NCBI GenBank assembly: GCA_903877645.1
Contig: CAIRES010000035.1
Span: 1-64,000, forward strand
Direction: 5' to 3'
DNA: 64,000 nucleotides
From: an uncultured Bacteroidota bacterium
GTDB taxonomy: Bacteria > Bacteroidota > Bacteroidia > Chitinophagales > Chitinophagaceae
Below, in pieces: positions 8,240 through 17,600 of the stretch; the first letter of the stretch is position 1, and each line of letters begins with the position of its first letter. The position numbers and the translations under genes were made by a program. Below the pieces are notes generated by a model. That model searched no databases and was not told the DNA's origin. It saw only the letters and a program-made list of their open reading frames with translations.

Positions 8240-9898
8240 TTATATTTCCACCAGCTCACGGGCATTGCTCATAGCCGCTTCGCTGGGCTGCTCGCCCCCG
8301 ATCATACGGGCGATGGCGAGTACGCGCTCCTCCTGAGGTAATACCTTGATCTTTGTGGAGAGCCGCCCGGTTTTATCTGCTTCTTTATACACGTAAAAAT
8401 GGCGGGTGCCCCGTGCTGCCACCTGTGGCTGGTGGGTAATGCAGATGACCTGGTGGTATTGCGACAGGCTGCGTAGCAATATACCTACCTGCCGCGCGGC
8501 CTCGCCGGAGATACCTGTATCTACCTCATCAAATATAAGCGTAGGCAGGTGTAATGCCCGTGCGGTAATAGATTTGATGCACAGCATGATACGGCTCATC
8601 TCGCCGCCTGATGCTGCTTTTTGCAGTAACTGGAATTGACCGCTCTTATTGGCATCCAGCAGGAAGCTCACATCGTCTATGCCATTAGGCGCAGGCGCAA
8701 CATTAGCTATACGGATATCAAAGCGGGCGTTGGGCATACCCACCAAAGTGAGCAGCTCATTGATCTTTTCTATAAATGAAGGCAATGCCTTTTTACGCAA
8801 TGCAGATAACTGGTCGGCTTCTGCGGTCAGTTCTTTATAAACAGTGCCTTCTTCCTTGGCCAATTGTTCTATACCATCGTTAAGGTCCAGGGTGGCTTTT
8901 AATTCATGCTCCAATTTGTGTTGCAGTTCCAGTAGCTCCGCGGTAGAGGTCATGCCGTGTTTTTTCAGCAGCTTGTACCCCAGGTCCATGCGTTCCTGCA
9001 ACTCATTCATTGTTGCCGGGTCGAGCGATACTTTACTTTCTTCATTTTCAAGTTCGGCAGCAACGTCTTTTAATTCTGCCCATGTAGAGGATAGTCGTTC
9101 TTGCAGTGGTTTGACCTCGGGTACGAGTTCGGCAATGCCCTGCAACTGCTGGTTGATGCGCTTTAGTTCATTGATAAGTGGTTGCTCGCCTTCTTCCAGC
9201 ATATTCCTTGAGGCCTGCAATACGCTGATGATGCGCTCGGCATGGCTCATTTGTTTCAGTTGCTGATCGGCCAGCTCTATTTCATCCGGTTTGAAGGCCG
9301 CAGCTACCAATTCATCGAGCAAAAACTGTTTGTACCCCGATTCTTTGTGCCATTGCGACTGGCGTTCACGCATGTCGGCCAGTTTCTGTTTTATTGATTT
9401 GTGTTTGTAGTAAAGCAGCCTGTAAGTAGCTACTGCACCCATGCTTTCGGCAATGGCATCCAGCGCCTCCATCTGAAAATTATCATCTTCCAGCGCCAGG
9501 TGCCCGAACTGCTGATGCAGGTCTACCAACAGGGAGGTAAGCTTTGTCAGCACACTTATGTTTACCGGGGTATCGTTAATAAACGCCCGGGATTTACCAT
9601 TAACAGCTATCTCCCTGCGTATGATGCATTGGTGATCATAGTCAATATCGGTTTCGGAAAGTGCCTGCTTGAACAGATCGTTATTTGTTACATCAAAATA
9701 GCCCTCTATTACCGACTTCTCATTTTTGTTGATGAGCACAGAAGTATCAGCACGCTCACCGAGAATCAGCGACAGGGCGCCGAGGATGATGCTCTTACCC
9801 GCTCCCGTTTCACCGGTTACGGTATTGAGGTGCGCATCCGGCTCCAGGGCCAGGTGATCAATGATCGCGTAATTGTTGATGACTAACTTTTGCAACAT
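8240..9898 (-). CDS. recN: DNA repair protein RecN
   Basis: 552 aa from the ATG at 9898; a TTG 12 bp further upstream is less likely. This SMC-like ATPase acts in double-strand break repair and holds DNA ends during RecA-dependent recombination. Walker A is GETGAGKS at about residues 29-36. A long coiled coil spans about 160-370. The ABC signature region (ASGGEMSRIM) and Walker B (LPTLIFDEVDTGISGEAA) lie at about 430-475, with the HQPQVAA switch histidine after them. No LexA box could be recognised upstream. An aminotransferase gene lies upstream on the same strand across a 39-bp gap. Confidence 0.96.
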   Translation of the reverse strand: MLQKLVINNYAIIDHLALEPDAHLNTVTGETGAGKSIILGALSLILGERADTSVLINKNEKSVIEGYFDVTNNDLFKQALSETDIDYDHQCIIRREIAVNGKSRAFINDTPVNISVLTKLTSLLVDLHQQFGHLALEDDNFQMEALDAIAESMGAVATYRLLYYKHKSIKQKLADMRERQSQWHKESGYKQFLLDELVAAAFKPDEIELADQQLKQMSHAERIISVLQASRNMLEEGEQPLINELKRINQQLQGIAELVPEVKPLQERLSSTWAELKDVAAELENEESKVSLDPATMNELQERMDLGYKLLKKHGMTSTAELLELQHKLEHELKATLDLNDGIEQLAKEEGTVYKELTAEADQLSALRKKALPSFIEKINELLTLVGMPNARFDIRIANVAPAPNGIDDVSFLLDANKSGQFQLLQKAASGGEMSRIMLCIKSITARALHLPTLIFDEVDTGISGEAARQVGILLRSLSQYHQVICITHQPQVAARGTRHFYVYKEADKTGRLSTKIKVLPQEERVLAIARMIGGEQPSEAAMSNARELVEI

Positions 9899-9937
9899 AG
9901 CATTTATCAAATTAAGTAGTGAAGAAAGCCTCTACTA

Positions 9938-11128
9938 CTAATCTTTATATTCCTTCAGCGCGGCTTCCAGGCAATCCATGGCAGCGTTAATATCATTTTT
10001 GTTGAGCACATAGGCCAGGCGAACTTCGTTCTTGCCTTTGCCGGTTGTGGCATAAAAGCCTGCAGCAGGTGCCATCATCACAGTAGCGCCGTTATGAGCG
10101 AACCCTTCCAGCAGCCACTGGCAGAATTTTTCGCTGTCCTGTACCGGCAGCTTAGCTATAGCATAAAACGCCCCACCGGGTAGCGGACAAGTAACACCCT
10201 CCATCTTTTGGAGGCGGCTCACCAGCAGATCGCGGCGGGAAGTATATTCGGCATGTACTTCATCAAAATAGTCGGCAGGCAGGTCCACTGCAGCTTCGCC
10301 AAGTATCTGTGCAAATGAAGGTGGGCTGAGGCGGGCCTGTGCAAATTTCATGGCAGCATCCAGTACACCCTGGTTGCGGGTAACAAATGCGCCTATGCGG
10401 CCACCGCAGGCACTATAGCGCTTGGAGATGGTATCCAGCAATATGGCATGTTCTTCCAATCCGGGTAAAGACAAAGCAGAGATGTGTTTGGCCCCGTCAT
10501 AACAGAACTCACGATAAGCTTCATCGCTAAACAGGAACAGGTCGTGTTTCAGGCAGATCTCGCGCAATACATTGAGCTCATCCATACTGTACAAATAACC
10601 GGTAGGGTTATTGGGGTTACAGATCATGATGGCCTTGGTACGGGTAGTCACCGCCTTTTCAAATTCTTCTATTGCCGGTAATGCAAATCCGTTCTCAATA
10701 CCCGAAGGGATAGGAACAACCTTTACACCCGAGCTGGTAGAAAAGCCATTATAGTTGGCATAGAACGGTTCGGGGATGATGATCTCATCACCCGGATCGA
10801 GGCAGCTCATGATGGCAAACATAATGGCCTCAGAGCCACCTGTGGTTACAATGATCTGGTTGGAGGTTACATCTATATTGTTGCGTTGGTAGTAGGTCAC
10901 CAGTTTCTTGCGATAGCTTTCAAAACCCGGGCTTGGGCTGTACTCCAATACCTTCATATCGGTATGGCGCACGGCATCCAGTATAGACTGCGGAGTTACA
11001 ATATCAGGCTGGCCGATGTTGAGGTGATAAACTTTAGTGCCCCTTTTTTTAGCGGCATCTGCATAAGGCACTAATTTACGAATAGGAGAGGGGGGCATCT
11101 GCGCCCCGCGATGTGATATTACCGGCAT
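9938..11128 (-). CDS. PLP-dependent aminotransferase, class I/II (aspartate aminotransferase-like)
   Basis: 396 aa, fold type I. It transfers an amino group between an amino acid and a 2-oxo acid using pyridoxal phosphate. Visible motifs are NPNNPTG at 171-177, SDEAYREF at 201-208 and the Schiff-base lysine K236 in DTISKRYS, followed by GGRIGAF. The C-terminal Arg that binds the substrate carboxylate is in GKNEVRLAYVLN. Substrate preference (aspartate, aromatic or other) cannot be assigned. It precedes recN on the same strand, but the two have no known joint function. Confidence 0.88.
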   Translation of the reverse strand: MPVISHRGAQMPPSPIRKLVPYADAAKKRGTKVYHLNIGQPDIVTPQSILDAVRHTDMKVLEYSPSPGFESYRKKLVTYYQRNNIDVTSNQIIVTTGGSEAIMFAIMSCLDPGDEIIIPEPFYANYNGFSTSSGVKVVPIPSGIENGFALPAIEEFEKAVTTRTKAIMICNPNNPTGYLYSMDELNVLREICLKHDLFLFSDEAYREFCYDGAKHISALSLPGLEEHAILLDTISKRYSACGGRIGAFVTRNQGVLDAAMKFAQARLSPPSFAQILGEAAVDLPADYFDEVHAEYTSRRDLLVSRLQKMEGVTCPLPGGAFYAIAKLPVQDSEKFCQWLLEGFAHNGATVMMAPAAGFYATTGKGKNEVRLAYVLNKNDINAAMDCLEAALKEYKD

Positions 11129-11192
11129 AGGGCAAAAATAGGTTAATAAGTTAAAAGGTTAAAATGTTAATGCGGCCTTAGCTTGGTCACAA

Positions 11193-11220
11193 TTGATTAA
11201 AAGAAATTTCTGTAAATTTG
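11193..11220 (+). promoter_or_regulatory. Promoter of the vapBC-type pair
   Basis: TTG at 11193-11195 and TAAATTTG at 11213-11220 are separated by 17 bp, matching the Bacteroidota housekeeping promoter TTG-N17-23-TAnnTTTG. The -7 element ends 17 bp before the antitoxin ATG at 11237, so the leader is very short. An operator cannot be defined from one copy. Confidence 0.6.
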
Positions 11221-11236
11221 TTTATAAAATATTAAT

Positions 11237-11425
11237 ATGATAGTCAGTATAAGCAGCAAATCCAGCCCCGAAGAAATTAAAAAGGCTTTGCAGAAAATAC
11301 AAAAAGGCGTAAAAGTGAACAAGAGACCAGGCAAATCCTTTGATGCATTTAAATACTGTGGAACCATAAAGTTGAAAGAAGATCCTGTAGCTGTTCAAAA
11401 GAATATGAGGAATGAGTGGCAGTAG
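11237..11425 (+). CDS. Small antitoxin of a VapBC-type pair
   Basis: 62 aa. It begins MIVSISSKSSPEEIKKALQK and ends FKYCGTIKLKEDPVAVQKNM-RNEWQ, the pattern of small Bacteroidota antitoxins encoded directly before PIN-domain toxins. The C-terminal Trp-containing tail would wrap the toxin. It overlaps the toxin start by 14 bp, indicating translational coupling. The reading frame is intact, unlike that of its toxin. The exact antitoxin family is not certain; assignment rests on position and overall pattern. Confidence 0.75.
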   Translation: MIVSISSKSSPEEIKKALQKIQKGVKVNKRPGKSFDAFKYCGTIKLKEDPVAVQKNMRNEWQ

Positions 11426-11785
11426 TAATTATTTACTTGATACCAACATAGTTTTATACCTCTTAGATGGAGATGCGCTCTTAGCAGAGATTATTAATGG
11501 AAAAGTTCCGTATGTTTCGTTTATCACGGAAATGGAATTATTGAGTTATAAGAAAATATCGCACTCAAATGAAAAAGTGGTTAAAGATTTCTTGCACGAA
11601 TGTCGCATCATTGAAATGAATCCCAGTATAAAAACTGCTGCAATTAATATAAGGAAAATGCACGGACTAAAATTGCCAGATAGTATTATAGCTTCCACGA
11701 GGGAATATTTGAATATACGATGCTAACGGCTGATGTAGAGTTCAACAAACTGAAATCTCTTAATATTCTTCAGTATAAGAAATAG
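11412..11785 (+). pseudogene. PIN-domain (VapC-type) toxin with a -1 frameshift near the 3' end
   Basis: The frame from 11412 encodes 104 aa ending LNIRC at the stop 11724-11726. It has the PIN start YLLDTNIVLYLLDGD (first acidic Asp) and KLPDSIIAST (third acidic position). A second frame, starting at 11720 and ending at 11785, reads MLTADVEFNKLKSLNILQYKK, the normal PIN C terminus with the TADxxF motif and last acidic residue. Restoring one base at about 11718-11720 would join them into a protein of about 125 aa, a normal VapC length. VapC enzymes are Mg-dependent RNases needing these acidic residues, so the visible product is probably inactive. Sequencing error is the alternative. Confidence 0.75.
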
Positions 11786-11789
11786 AGCA

Positions 11790-12719
11790 TCACGATTTAA
11801 TCGCCTTGATATTCCTTTGTATCCCTTTCCATTTTGTTCGCTTCAGGGGCGAGCTCTTAAATACTTTATTAAAAGTTTCCTCACTCATTTCTTCCCATTG
11901 CTGTAGCGATAGGTTGAGTATCTCCGGTATGGGAGTAAATGCAGATTCCGTATTGTTTTTTGAAAAGCGGTTCCAGGGGCATACATCCTGGCAGATGTCG
12001 CAGCCAAACATCCAGTCCTGCATCTTATCATGAAAGCCCGTAGGTATAAGCGCATCTCTTAACTCTATAGTGAGGTAGGAGATGCACTTGCTGCCATCTA
12101 TCTCGGTAGGTGATACAATGGCATCGGTAGGGCAGGCATCTATGCATCGGGTGCAGGTGCCGCAATGGTCGGTAGTGAAGGGTGAGTCTGCAACCAGGTC
12201 AAGATCAGTAATGAGTGTGGCTATAAAGAAAAAAGACCCTGAGTGCTTAGTGAGCACATTGCCGTTCTTGCCCACCCATCCCAAGCCGCTGCGCACCGCC
12301 CAGCTCCGCTCCAGCACAGGTGCACTGTCCACAAAACCCCGCCCATCTACAGCGCCTATATTGTCTTTTATGTATTGTAGCAGTTCATTGAGCTTATCCC
12401 TGATGACAAAGTGGTAGTCAGTGCCGTAGGCGTATTTGGCTATGTGTGGCGTATTGGGTTGTTGCTGTTCAGCAGGAAAATAGTTGAGCATGAGCGTAAT
12501 GACCGACTTAGCGCCCGGCACCAGCTTGCGGGGGTCAGTCCGCAGATCAAAGTGTCGCTCCATGTATTGCATTTCCCCCTGGTGGCCCTTGTTCAGCCAT
12601 TGCTCCAGCCGGCGCGCATCATCCTCCAATTGTACAGCCTTGGCTATCCCGCATGAGTTGAACCCAAGCCGCAGGGCTTCGGTTTTGATGAGGTACGTAT
12701 TTTTTTCTGATGAGCGCAA
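11790..12719 (-). CDS. queG: Epoxyqueuosine reductase QueG
   Basis: 309 aa. It reduces epoxyqueuosine to queuosine in tRNA wobble positions, using cobalamin and two [4Fe-4S] clusters. The N-terminal domain has [20 protein letters not shown]. Cluster ligands are in [12 protein letters not shown] and [11 protein letters not shown], the ferredoxin-like arrangement of the family. Length is slightly below the 350-380 aa of E. coli QueG because the C-terminal HEAT-like repeat is absent, as is common in Bacteroidota. A TTG start at 12719 is the only usable start, since the stop of yigZ lies in frame immediately upstream. Probably co-transcribed with yigZ and the DMT gene. Confidence 0.93.
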   Translation of the reverse strand: MRSSEKNTYLIKTEALRLGFNSCGIAKAVQLEDDARRLEQWLNKGHQGEMQYMERHFDLRTDPRKLVPGAKSVITLMLNYFPAEQQQPNTPHIAKYAYGTDYHFVIRDKLNELLQYIKDNIGAVDGRGFVDSAPVLERSWAVRSGLGWVGKNGNVLTKHSGSFFFIATLITDLDLVADSPFTTDHCGTCTRCIDACPTDAIVSPTEIDGSKCISYLTIELRDALIPTGFHDKMQDWMFGCDICQDVCPWNRFSKNNTESAFTPIPEILNLSLQQWEEMSEETFNKVFKSSPLKRTKWKGIQRNIKAIKS

Positions 12720-12722
12720 TAG

Positions 12723-13343
12723 TTATTGGTCGCCTGTTTTTGCAGCAGCAGTTGTTACCCCACGAATTTCCGAAAGTTTTTGCACACAGGCGGCACTATT
12801 CTGCTGGGGGATGCCTGCGCTCACTATACAAAAGAGTTGCAGGTCTTGCTTGTATATGGTGGCTTCTGCCTGTTTGAGCAGGTACAGTACCTCGCCCATG
12901 GCGGGGTAGTCGAAGTTGATGTCGTAAAGCGTTTCTATCCATTTTTCTGTTTTTGGGGCCGCTTCCAGCGCTTCAGTGGTTACAGTTTTGTACGCATTAA
13001 TGAGGCCCGGCACGCCCAGCAGTGTGCCACCGAAGTAGCGCACCACTACTACAAGCACATTAGTCAGCTCCAGGCTGTCTATCTGGCCCAGTATGGGTTT
13101 GCCTGCGCTGCCTGCAGGCTCGCCGTCGTCATTGGCCCGGTATTGTGTGCCATCTGTACCGGTGCGGTAGGCATAACAAAAATGTACTGCCTTGGGATGT
13201 TCTTTTTTTAGTGCCTGTATCTTCTCCTTCACATCTACAGGTGAACTGATAGGGTAGGCATAGGCAAGAAATTTGCTGCCCCGGTCGCGGAAGTCGCCGG
13301 TAGAAGGTGCAGCTATGGTGGTGTATTTGTTTTGATCTTTCAT
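12723..13343 (-). CDS. yigZ: YigZ / IMPACT family protein
   Basis: 206 aa. The UPF0029 (IMPACT) domain spans about 15-130 with RGSKFLAYAYPISSPVD, then HFCYAYRTG, NDDGEPAGSAGKPIL and VVVVRYFGGTLLGVPGLI. A DUF1949 ferredoxin-like domain follows. Eukaryotic IMPACT proteins modulate translation-stress signalling; the bacterial role is not established. The start overlaps the end of the DMT transporter gene by 4 bp, and queG begins 4 bp after it, so the three genes form a tight operon on the minus strand. Confidence 0.92.
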   Translation of the reverse strand: MKDQNKYTTIAAPSTGDFRDRGSKFLAYAYPISSPVDVKEKIQALKKEHPKAVHFCYAYRTGTDGTQYRANDDGEPAGSAGKPILGQIDSLELTNVLVVVVRYFGGTLLGVPGLINAYKTVTTEALEAAPKTEKWIETLYDINFDYPAMGEVLYLLKQAEATIYKQDLQLFCIVSAGIPQQNSAACVQKLSEIRGVTTAAAKTGDQ

Positions 13344-14209
13344 TTGTCGCCAAAGGCAATAAGCAGGATAGCGCCAACAGACAGCGCCAGCCCAATGATA
13401 CGTAAAATATTCACATGCTCCCTGAACAGGGCAATGGCAGTAAGAGCTGATACGGCAAGTATACCTATGTTGAGTACTGGTATTGATGCTGAGCTTTGCA
13501 GTACATTACTATTCAGCATGCGGATAAAGAAGTAAATGGAAAAGTAATTAGGCACACCCAGGCATATACCTGCAACGATATTGCGCAGCTTGATCTTTGT
13601 TTTGCCGAGTATGACTAGTATTGTTATGAGAGTAACCCCAATAGTGCCTGCCGATGCGAAACAAGTAGTAGTAAAAGCAGCCTGCGTTTCCACATTACCC
13701 AGGAAGTGAAGCTGGATGTAATTCGTCAGTGTATCGAGCATACCGCCGCCTACGAAGATGAGTAGTGGTGGTAACAGGCTTTGTGGTTTATTGTCATCGC
13801 CCTTTACATGTGCTGTAAGATAGATAGCCGGGAAAGCCAGCAGAATGCCGGCAACCTTACCTATGCCCGCATGCTCTTTATAAACGATCAATGAGAATAC
13901 CACAGGGATGACAAGAGATAACTTATTGGCAATGGTAGTAGTAGTAATGCCATCAACCCGCGTACTATACCCCAGTAGATTGAAGATGGAGATGAACCCA
14001 ATGCCCATGAACAGCGCCCACGGCATCCAGTCGGTGTGCAATGCCCCCCCTGTAAAGGGTATATGCCCTGTGAACAGGCTGCCGGTGATCACACATACAC
14101 AGTAGTTGGCCACTATAGCCTGTAGCGTATCGATCTTATATTTCGGGAATAGCTTGAAGAAAACAGAGATCAGTACATTCAGTAAAATAGTGGCAATGAG
14201 GTAAAACAT
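13340..14209 (-). CDS. EamA/DMT-type membrane transporter
   Basis: 289 aa with about ten hydrophobic helices, the size and repeat pattern of the drug/metabolite transporter (EamA) family. The first segment is YLIATILLNVLISVFFKLFP and the last ILRIIGLALSVGAILLIAF, just before the C terminus. A small solute or metabolite exporter in the inner membrane is likely, but the substrate cannot be inferred. First gene of the DMT-yigZ-queG run. ribD ends 12 bp upstream of its start on the same strand, so read-through from ribD is plausible. Confidence 0.85.
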   Translation of the reverse strand: MFYLIATILLNVLISVFFKLFPKYKIDTLQAIVANYCVCVITGSLFTGHIPFTGGALHTDWMPWALFMGIGFISIFNLLGYSTRVDGITTTTIANKLSLVIPVVFSLIVYKEHAGIGKVAGILLAFPAIYLTAHVKGDDNKPQSLLPPLLIFVGGGMLDTLTNYIQLHFLGNVETQAAFTTTCFASAGTIGVTLITILVILGKTKIKLRNIVAGICLGVPNYFSIYFFIRMLNSNVLQSSASIPVLNIGILAVSALTAIALFREHVNILRIIGLALSVGAILLIAFGDK

Positions 14210-14221
14210 GAAACGGCGGTA

Positions 14222-15292
14222 TTATAATTCCATGCCCAAAGGGTAGGAGAAGAGATTGTTTTTATTGATGAATGCTTTTAAATGATCTTGTTCAATTGTT
14301 TTTTCAAAGGCTTCTGTTTCGTTTTGTAACATGGGCGCGGGTATGCCATTGATTATCGTTGAGGTGCCAGTAAATATCCTTGCCTCATCCCAAAGGCCGT
14401 GCGTGATAAAGCTGTTGAGCAACGCCGCGCCACCCTCTACGATCAGCGATAATTTTTTTGTCTCGTATAGCCGCCGCATCAGCCATGGCAGCAGGGTTCC
14501 ATCAAAAACATGTTTTGCAAAATGGATATTCCCTTCCAGCGCTTCTTTCTGTTCATTTACTATCCATGTGGCTGCGGTATCATCATATATATGGTGCGTG
14601 GCCGGTATGGTTAATGATCTGTCCAATACGATACGTAACGGGTGATTCCCCTCCCACAGTCGCGCAGTAAGTTGCGGGTTGTCATTGGTGGCGGTTGTTG
14701 TACCCACCATTATTGCGGCTTCTTCAGTACGCCATTTGTGCACAAGTTGATTGCTTGTCGCTCCCGTTATCTGAGATCTACTCCTATCTGCCGGCGCTAT
14801 AAAGCCATCCTGCGTTTGCGCCCACTTCAGTATAATGTACGGCTGCTTTTGACTATGAAAGCAGAAGAACCTCCGATTCACCCATGCTGCCTCTGCTTCT
14901 AAGATGCCCGTAGTTACTGAAATGCCTGCCTGCTTTAGAATTTCTATACCCCTGCCACTCACCTGCTCAAAAGGATCTTTATTCGCGATCACTACATTTT
15001 TGATCCCTTCTTTGGCGAGCCTATTGGCGCAGGGTGGGGTGATGCCCTGGTGCGCACAAGGCTCCAGGTTCACATACATAGTGCTATCCGGTATAAGGTG
15101 CTTGTCTTCTTCTTTTACGTTCTTCAGGCAGTTTACTTCGGCATGGTCGGCGCCGTAATAGTGGTGCCAGCCTTCGCCAATGATACGGTCATTATGCACC
15201 AGCACAGCACCCACCATAGGATTGGGCGCTGTATGGCCTTTTCCCTGCTCTCCCAGTGTTAGGCAGCGCTGCATATAGTATTCCGCACTCAT
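14222..15292 (-). CDS. ribD: Bifunctional riboflavin deaminase/reductase RibD
   Basis: 356 aa. It deaminates 2,5-diamino-6-ribosylamino-pyrimidinone phosphate and then reduces the ribose. The zinc deaminase domain (about 1-145) has the HAEVNCLKN motif and PCAHQGITPPCANRL, supplying His/Glu and two Cys. The NADPH reductase domain (about 150-356) has RPYIILKWAQTQDG-like sequence (QPYIILKWAQTQDGFI), TTTATNDNPQLTAR and IVEGGAALLNSFI. Length is normal. Divergent from prmC, with about 90 bp between the starts. Confidence 0.95.
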   Translation of the reverse strand: MSAEYYMQRCLTLGEQGKGHTAPNPMVGAVLVHNDRIIGEGWHHYYGADHAEVNCLKNVKEEDKHLIPDSTMYVNLEPCAHQGITPPCANRLAKEGIKNVVIANKDPFEQVSGRGIEILKQAGISVTTGILEAEAAWVNRRFFCFHSQKQPYIILKWAQTQDGFIAPADRSRSQITGATSNQLVHKWRTEEAAIMVGTTTATNDNPQLTARLWEGNHPLRIVLDRSLTIPATHHIYDDTAATWIVNEQKEALEGNIHFAKHVFDGTLLPWLMRRLYETKKLSLIVEGGAALLNSFITHGLWDEARIFTGTSTIINGIPAPMLQNETEAFEKTIEQDHLKAFINKNNLFSYPLGMEL

Positions 15293-15385
15293 ATCGTTGT
15301 AAAGATAAACTTAAACCCAATAATTGTGTTCGCAAGGTTTCACTGCCAGCGGGAGGGTTTACGGTTTCCTTTCTATCTTTACCCC

Positions 15386-16249
15386 ATGCTCACCTATAGC
15401 CAGGCATTTTATGATCTGAAAAATAAGCTCCAGCCGCTTTACGACGAGCGGGAGGCTTTGGCCATTGCTCATGAAGTGATGTTTTGGATCACTGAGCTGG
15501 ATAAATACAGTCGGTTGATGGAAAAAGACACTCTTTTTACCGAAACTCAGCAGGATGAGTACGAAGCAGCATTAGAAAAACTAAATAAGGGAGTTCCATT
15601 TCAATATGTCACCGGCAGGGCATGGTTCATGGGTAGGGAGTATTTTGTTAATAATAGTGTATTGATACCCCGCCCTGAAACCGAGGAATTGGTACAATGG
15701 ATCATTAGCGACGGCCGTGGCAAAGCAGGCCTGAAGATATTGGATATTGGTACGGGCAGCGGTTGCATTCCTATATCCCTGGCGCTGGAAATACCTGCCT
15801 CGCTTGTGGATGCCTGCGATATCAGCGCAGGTGCCCTGGCTGTAGCAGAAAAGAATACAGACAATCTTGGCGCCGGGGTGCAATTCGGGCAACTGGATTT
15901 TTTAAACTCCGCCGAGCGCAATAAACAAGGCAGTTATGATGTTATAGTCTCCAATCCCCCGTATATACCTTCTGCAGATGCTACAGGTATGCACACCAAC
16001 GTAAAAGACCATGAACCATCCATAGCACTTTTTGTACCCAACGAAGACGCTTTAGTGTTCTATAAAGCCATTGCAGACTTTGGCAAGGAACATTTGGACA
16101 TTAACGGCTATATTTATTGCGAATTGGATGCTGCCCATGCTTTTGAGTGTAAAGCGCTGTTTGAGGAAGAAGGATATAAGAATGTAGAGATAAGAAAAGA
16201 TATGAACGATAACTGGCGTATGCTGAAAGCGGGAAAGTTGATAGGTTGA
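15386..16249 (+). CDS. prmC: Release factor glutamine methyltransferase PrmC
   Basis: 287 aa. It N5-methylates the glutamine of the GGQ motif in peptide chain release factors, using SAM. The helical N-terminal domain (about 1-75) is followed by PFQYVTGRAWFMGREYFVNN and PRPETEELV, the SAM motif LDIGTGSGCIPISLAL, and the catalytic NPPY in VIVSNPPYIPSAD. The ATG at 15386 (MLTYSQ) fits family length; an ATG 60 bp earlier would add an unlikely extension. Followed 22 bp later by a GT-C gene after a GTTGATAGG-type tandem repeat. Confidence 0.95.
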   Translation: MLTYSQAFYDLKNKLQPLYDEREALAIAHEVMFWITELDKYSRLMEKDTLFTETQQDEYEAALEKLNKGVPFQYVTGRAWFMGREYFVNNSVLIPRPETEELVQWIISDGRGKAGLKILDIGTGSGCIPISLALEIPASLVDACDISAGALAVAEKNTDNLGAGVQFGQLDFLNSAERNKQGSYDVIVSNPPYIPSADATGMHTNVKDHEPSIALFVPNEDALVFYKAIADFGKEHLDINGYIYCELDAAHAFECKALFEEEGYKNVEIRKDMNDNWRMLKAGKLIG

Positions 16250-16271
16250 TAGGTTTAATAGGGTGTGATCA

Positions 16272-17600
16272 ATGAAAACAAGGCTTGATAAAAAAGATAA
16301 AATATTCATCGGTACTATAGTGCTGGTGCATGTTGTGTTTTTTTTCTTGGCCTGTAAGTTTACCCGCATCTACATGGGCGACTCCTTCGAGTACATCTAT
16401 GAGGCGCTCAATATCAAGCAGTACAATTTCTTTTATAGCGGCAACCCCGCTATGCCTATAGAGACGGAGTACATGACACAGCGGCAACCGTTATATCCGC
16501 TTTTCCTGCTGTCTGTGTATATGTTTACGGTCAATAACTGGATAGTGATCGTACTGCAAAACCTGCTTTCGATCTTCAATATCATCTACGCCCGCAAAGT
16601 GTTTACCCGTATTGGGTATGACAAGAAGTATGATTGGTTGTTGTTGTTACTGATCATTTGTTATCCTTCACAATTCATCAATGCCAATACCATTTGCCCC
16701 GACATACTGTTACAAACATTCACGTTGTTCTACTTCGGGACTTTTGTGCAATGGCTGCAGACCAGGGAAATGAAGTATGGCCTTTGGATGAGCCTTGCTC
16801 TTGTTGCGGGGCTTATGGTGAAGCCGGTGTTATACCCGTTTGTAGTGCCGCATATTATTATCGTTATTGTTGTTGCCCGCTATCTGAAAGTCAAGATGCA
16901 GCGGCCACTGCTCATTGCCCTGATACCGTTGTGTGCTGTACTCGGATATAATGAGGTCAACCTGGAGCGCACGGGTCAGTTCCACTTCAGTAGCAACCAG
17001 GCGTTTAATGCGGGGTACTACTTCTTTCCATACATCAGCACGCACTACAGCGCTGACAGCGCCAAAAAATTCTGGTTTGATGAACGGGCTAAATATCTGG
17101 CTATAGAAGACTACCCGGAGCGGTATCAATATGGTAACCGCCGCGGACTGCAATTACTCCGCCAGAATTTTGTACCCTATATGTTGTTTCACCTGCGCAA
17201 CAGCCTGCGCATATTCATAGAGCCTGGCAAGGCAGAGATAGATATTTTTACAGGCAAGCTCACTTATGGCAAGCTATACAGCAAAAAGCAGGAAGGCTTT
17301 TATTTTGCACTTAAGAAGAACGGCATCATGGGCATGGGTCCATATATCAGCGAGAACAAGTCTCTGTTTTTTGTATTTATTATCTTCCTGGTATGCTTGT
17401 GGCGGCTTACGGGTTTCTTTCGTTTCTTTTTCCGGCACGATGTACATTGGCTCATTCGTTCATTCGTCTTTGCCTTGGTTATGTATTTTGCGGTAGCCAC
17501 TGGCACTATATCCAATACCCGGTATTTCTTGCCGGTATCTCTGATAGTAATAGGTAGTGCGGTAATAGGATTTACAGGCATTAAAAATGAAACAGCATAA
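16272..17600 (+). CDS. Polytopic membrane protein, GT-C (GT39/ArnT-like) type
   Basis: 442 aa. About ten transmembrane helices alternate with short loops. The first periplasmic loop holds YMGDSFEYIYEALN and TQRQPLYPLFLLS, the acidic-then-(R/Q)-P-PLYP pattern of GT-C enzymes that use polyprenyl-phosphate sugar donors. The C terminus lacks a recognisable soluble domain. A homologous-looking membrane protein starts immediately after its stop, so they are translated in tandem. Sugar, donor and acceptor are unknown; O-glycosylation or lipid glycosylation in the periplasm is possible. Confidence 0.72.
   Translation: MKTRLDKKDKIFIGTIVLVHVVFFFLACKFTRIYMGDSFEYIYEALNIKQYNFFYSGNPAMPIETEYMTQRQPLYPLFLLSVYMFTVNNWIVIVLQNLLSIFNIIYARKVFTRIGYDKKYDWLLLLLIICYPSQFINANTICPDILLQTFTLFYFGTFVQWLQTREMKYGLWMSLALVAGLMVKPVLYPFVVPHIIIVIVVARYLKVKMQRPLLIALIPLCAVLGYNEVNLERTGQFHFSSNQAFNAGYYFFPYISTHYSADSAKKFWFDERAKYLAIEDYPERYQYGNRRGLQLLRQNFVPYMLFHLRNSLRIFIEPGKAEIDIFTGKLTYGKLYSKKQEGFYFALKKNGIMGMGPYISENKSLFFVFIIFLVCLWRLTGFFRFFFRHDVHWLIRSFVFALVMYFAVATGTISNTRYFLPVSLIVIGSAVIGFTGIKNETA

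Noticed and set aside
16250-16271. GTTGATAGGTTGATAGG tandem repeat between prmC and the GT-C gene
   Set aside because: Two short copies only; a replication-slippage product, not evidence of a regulatory element.
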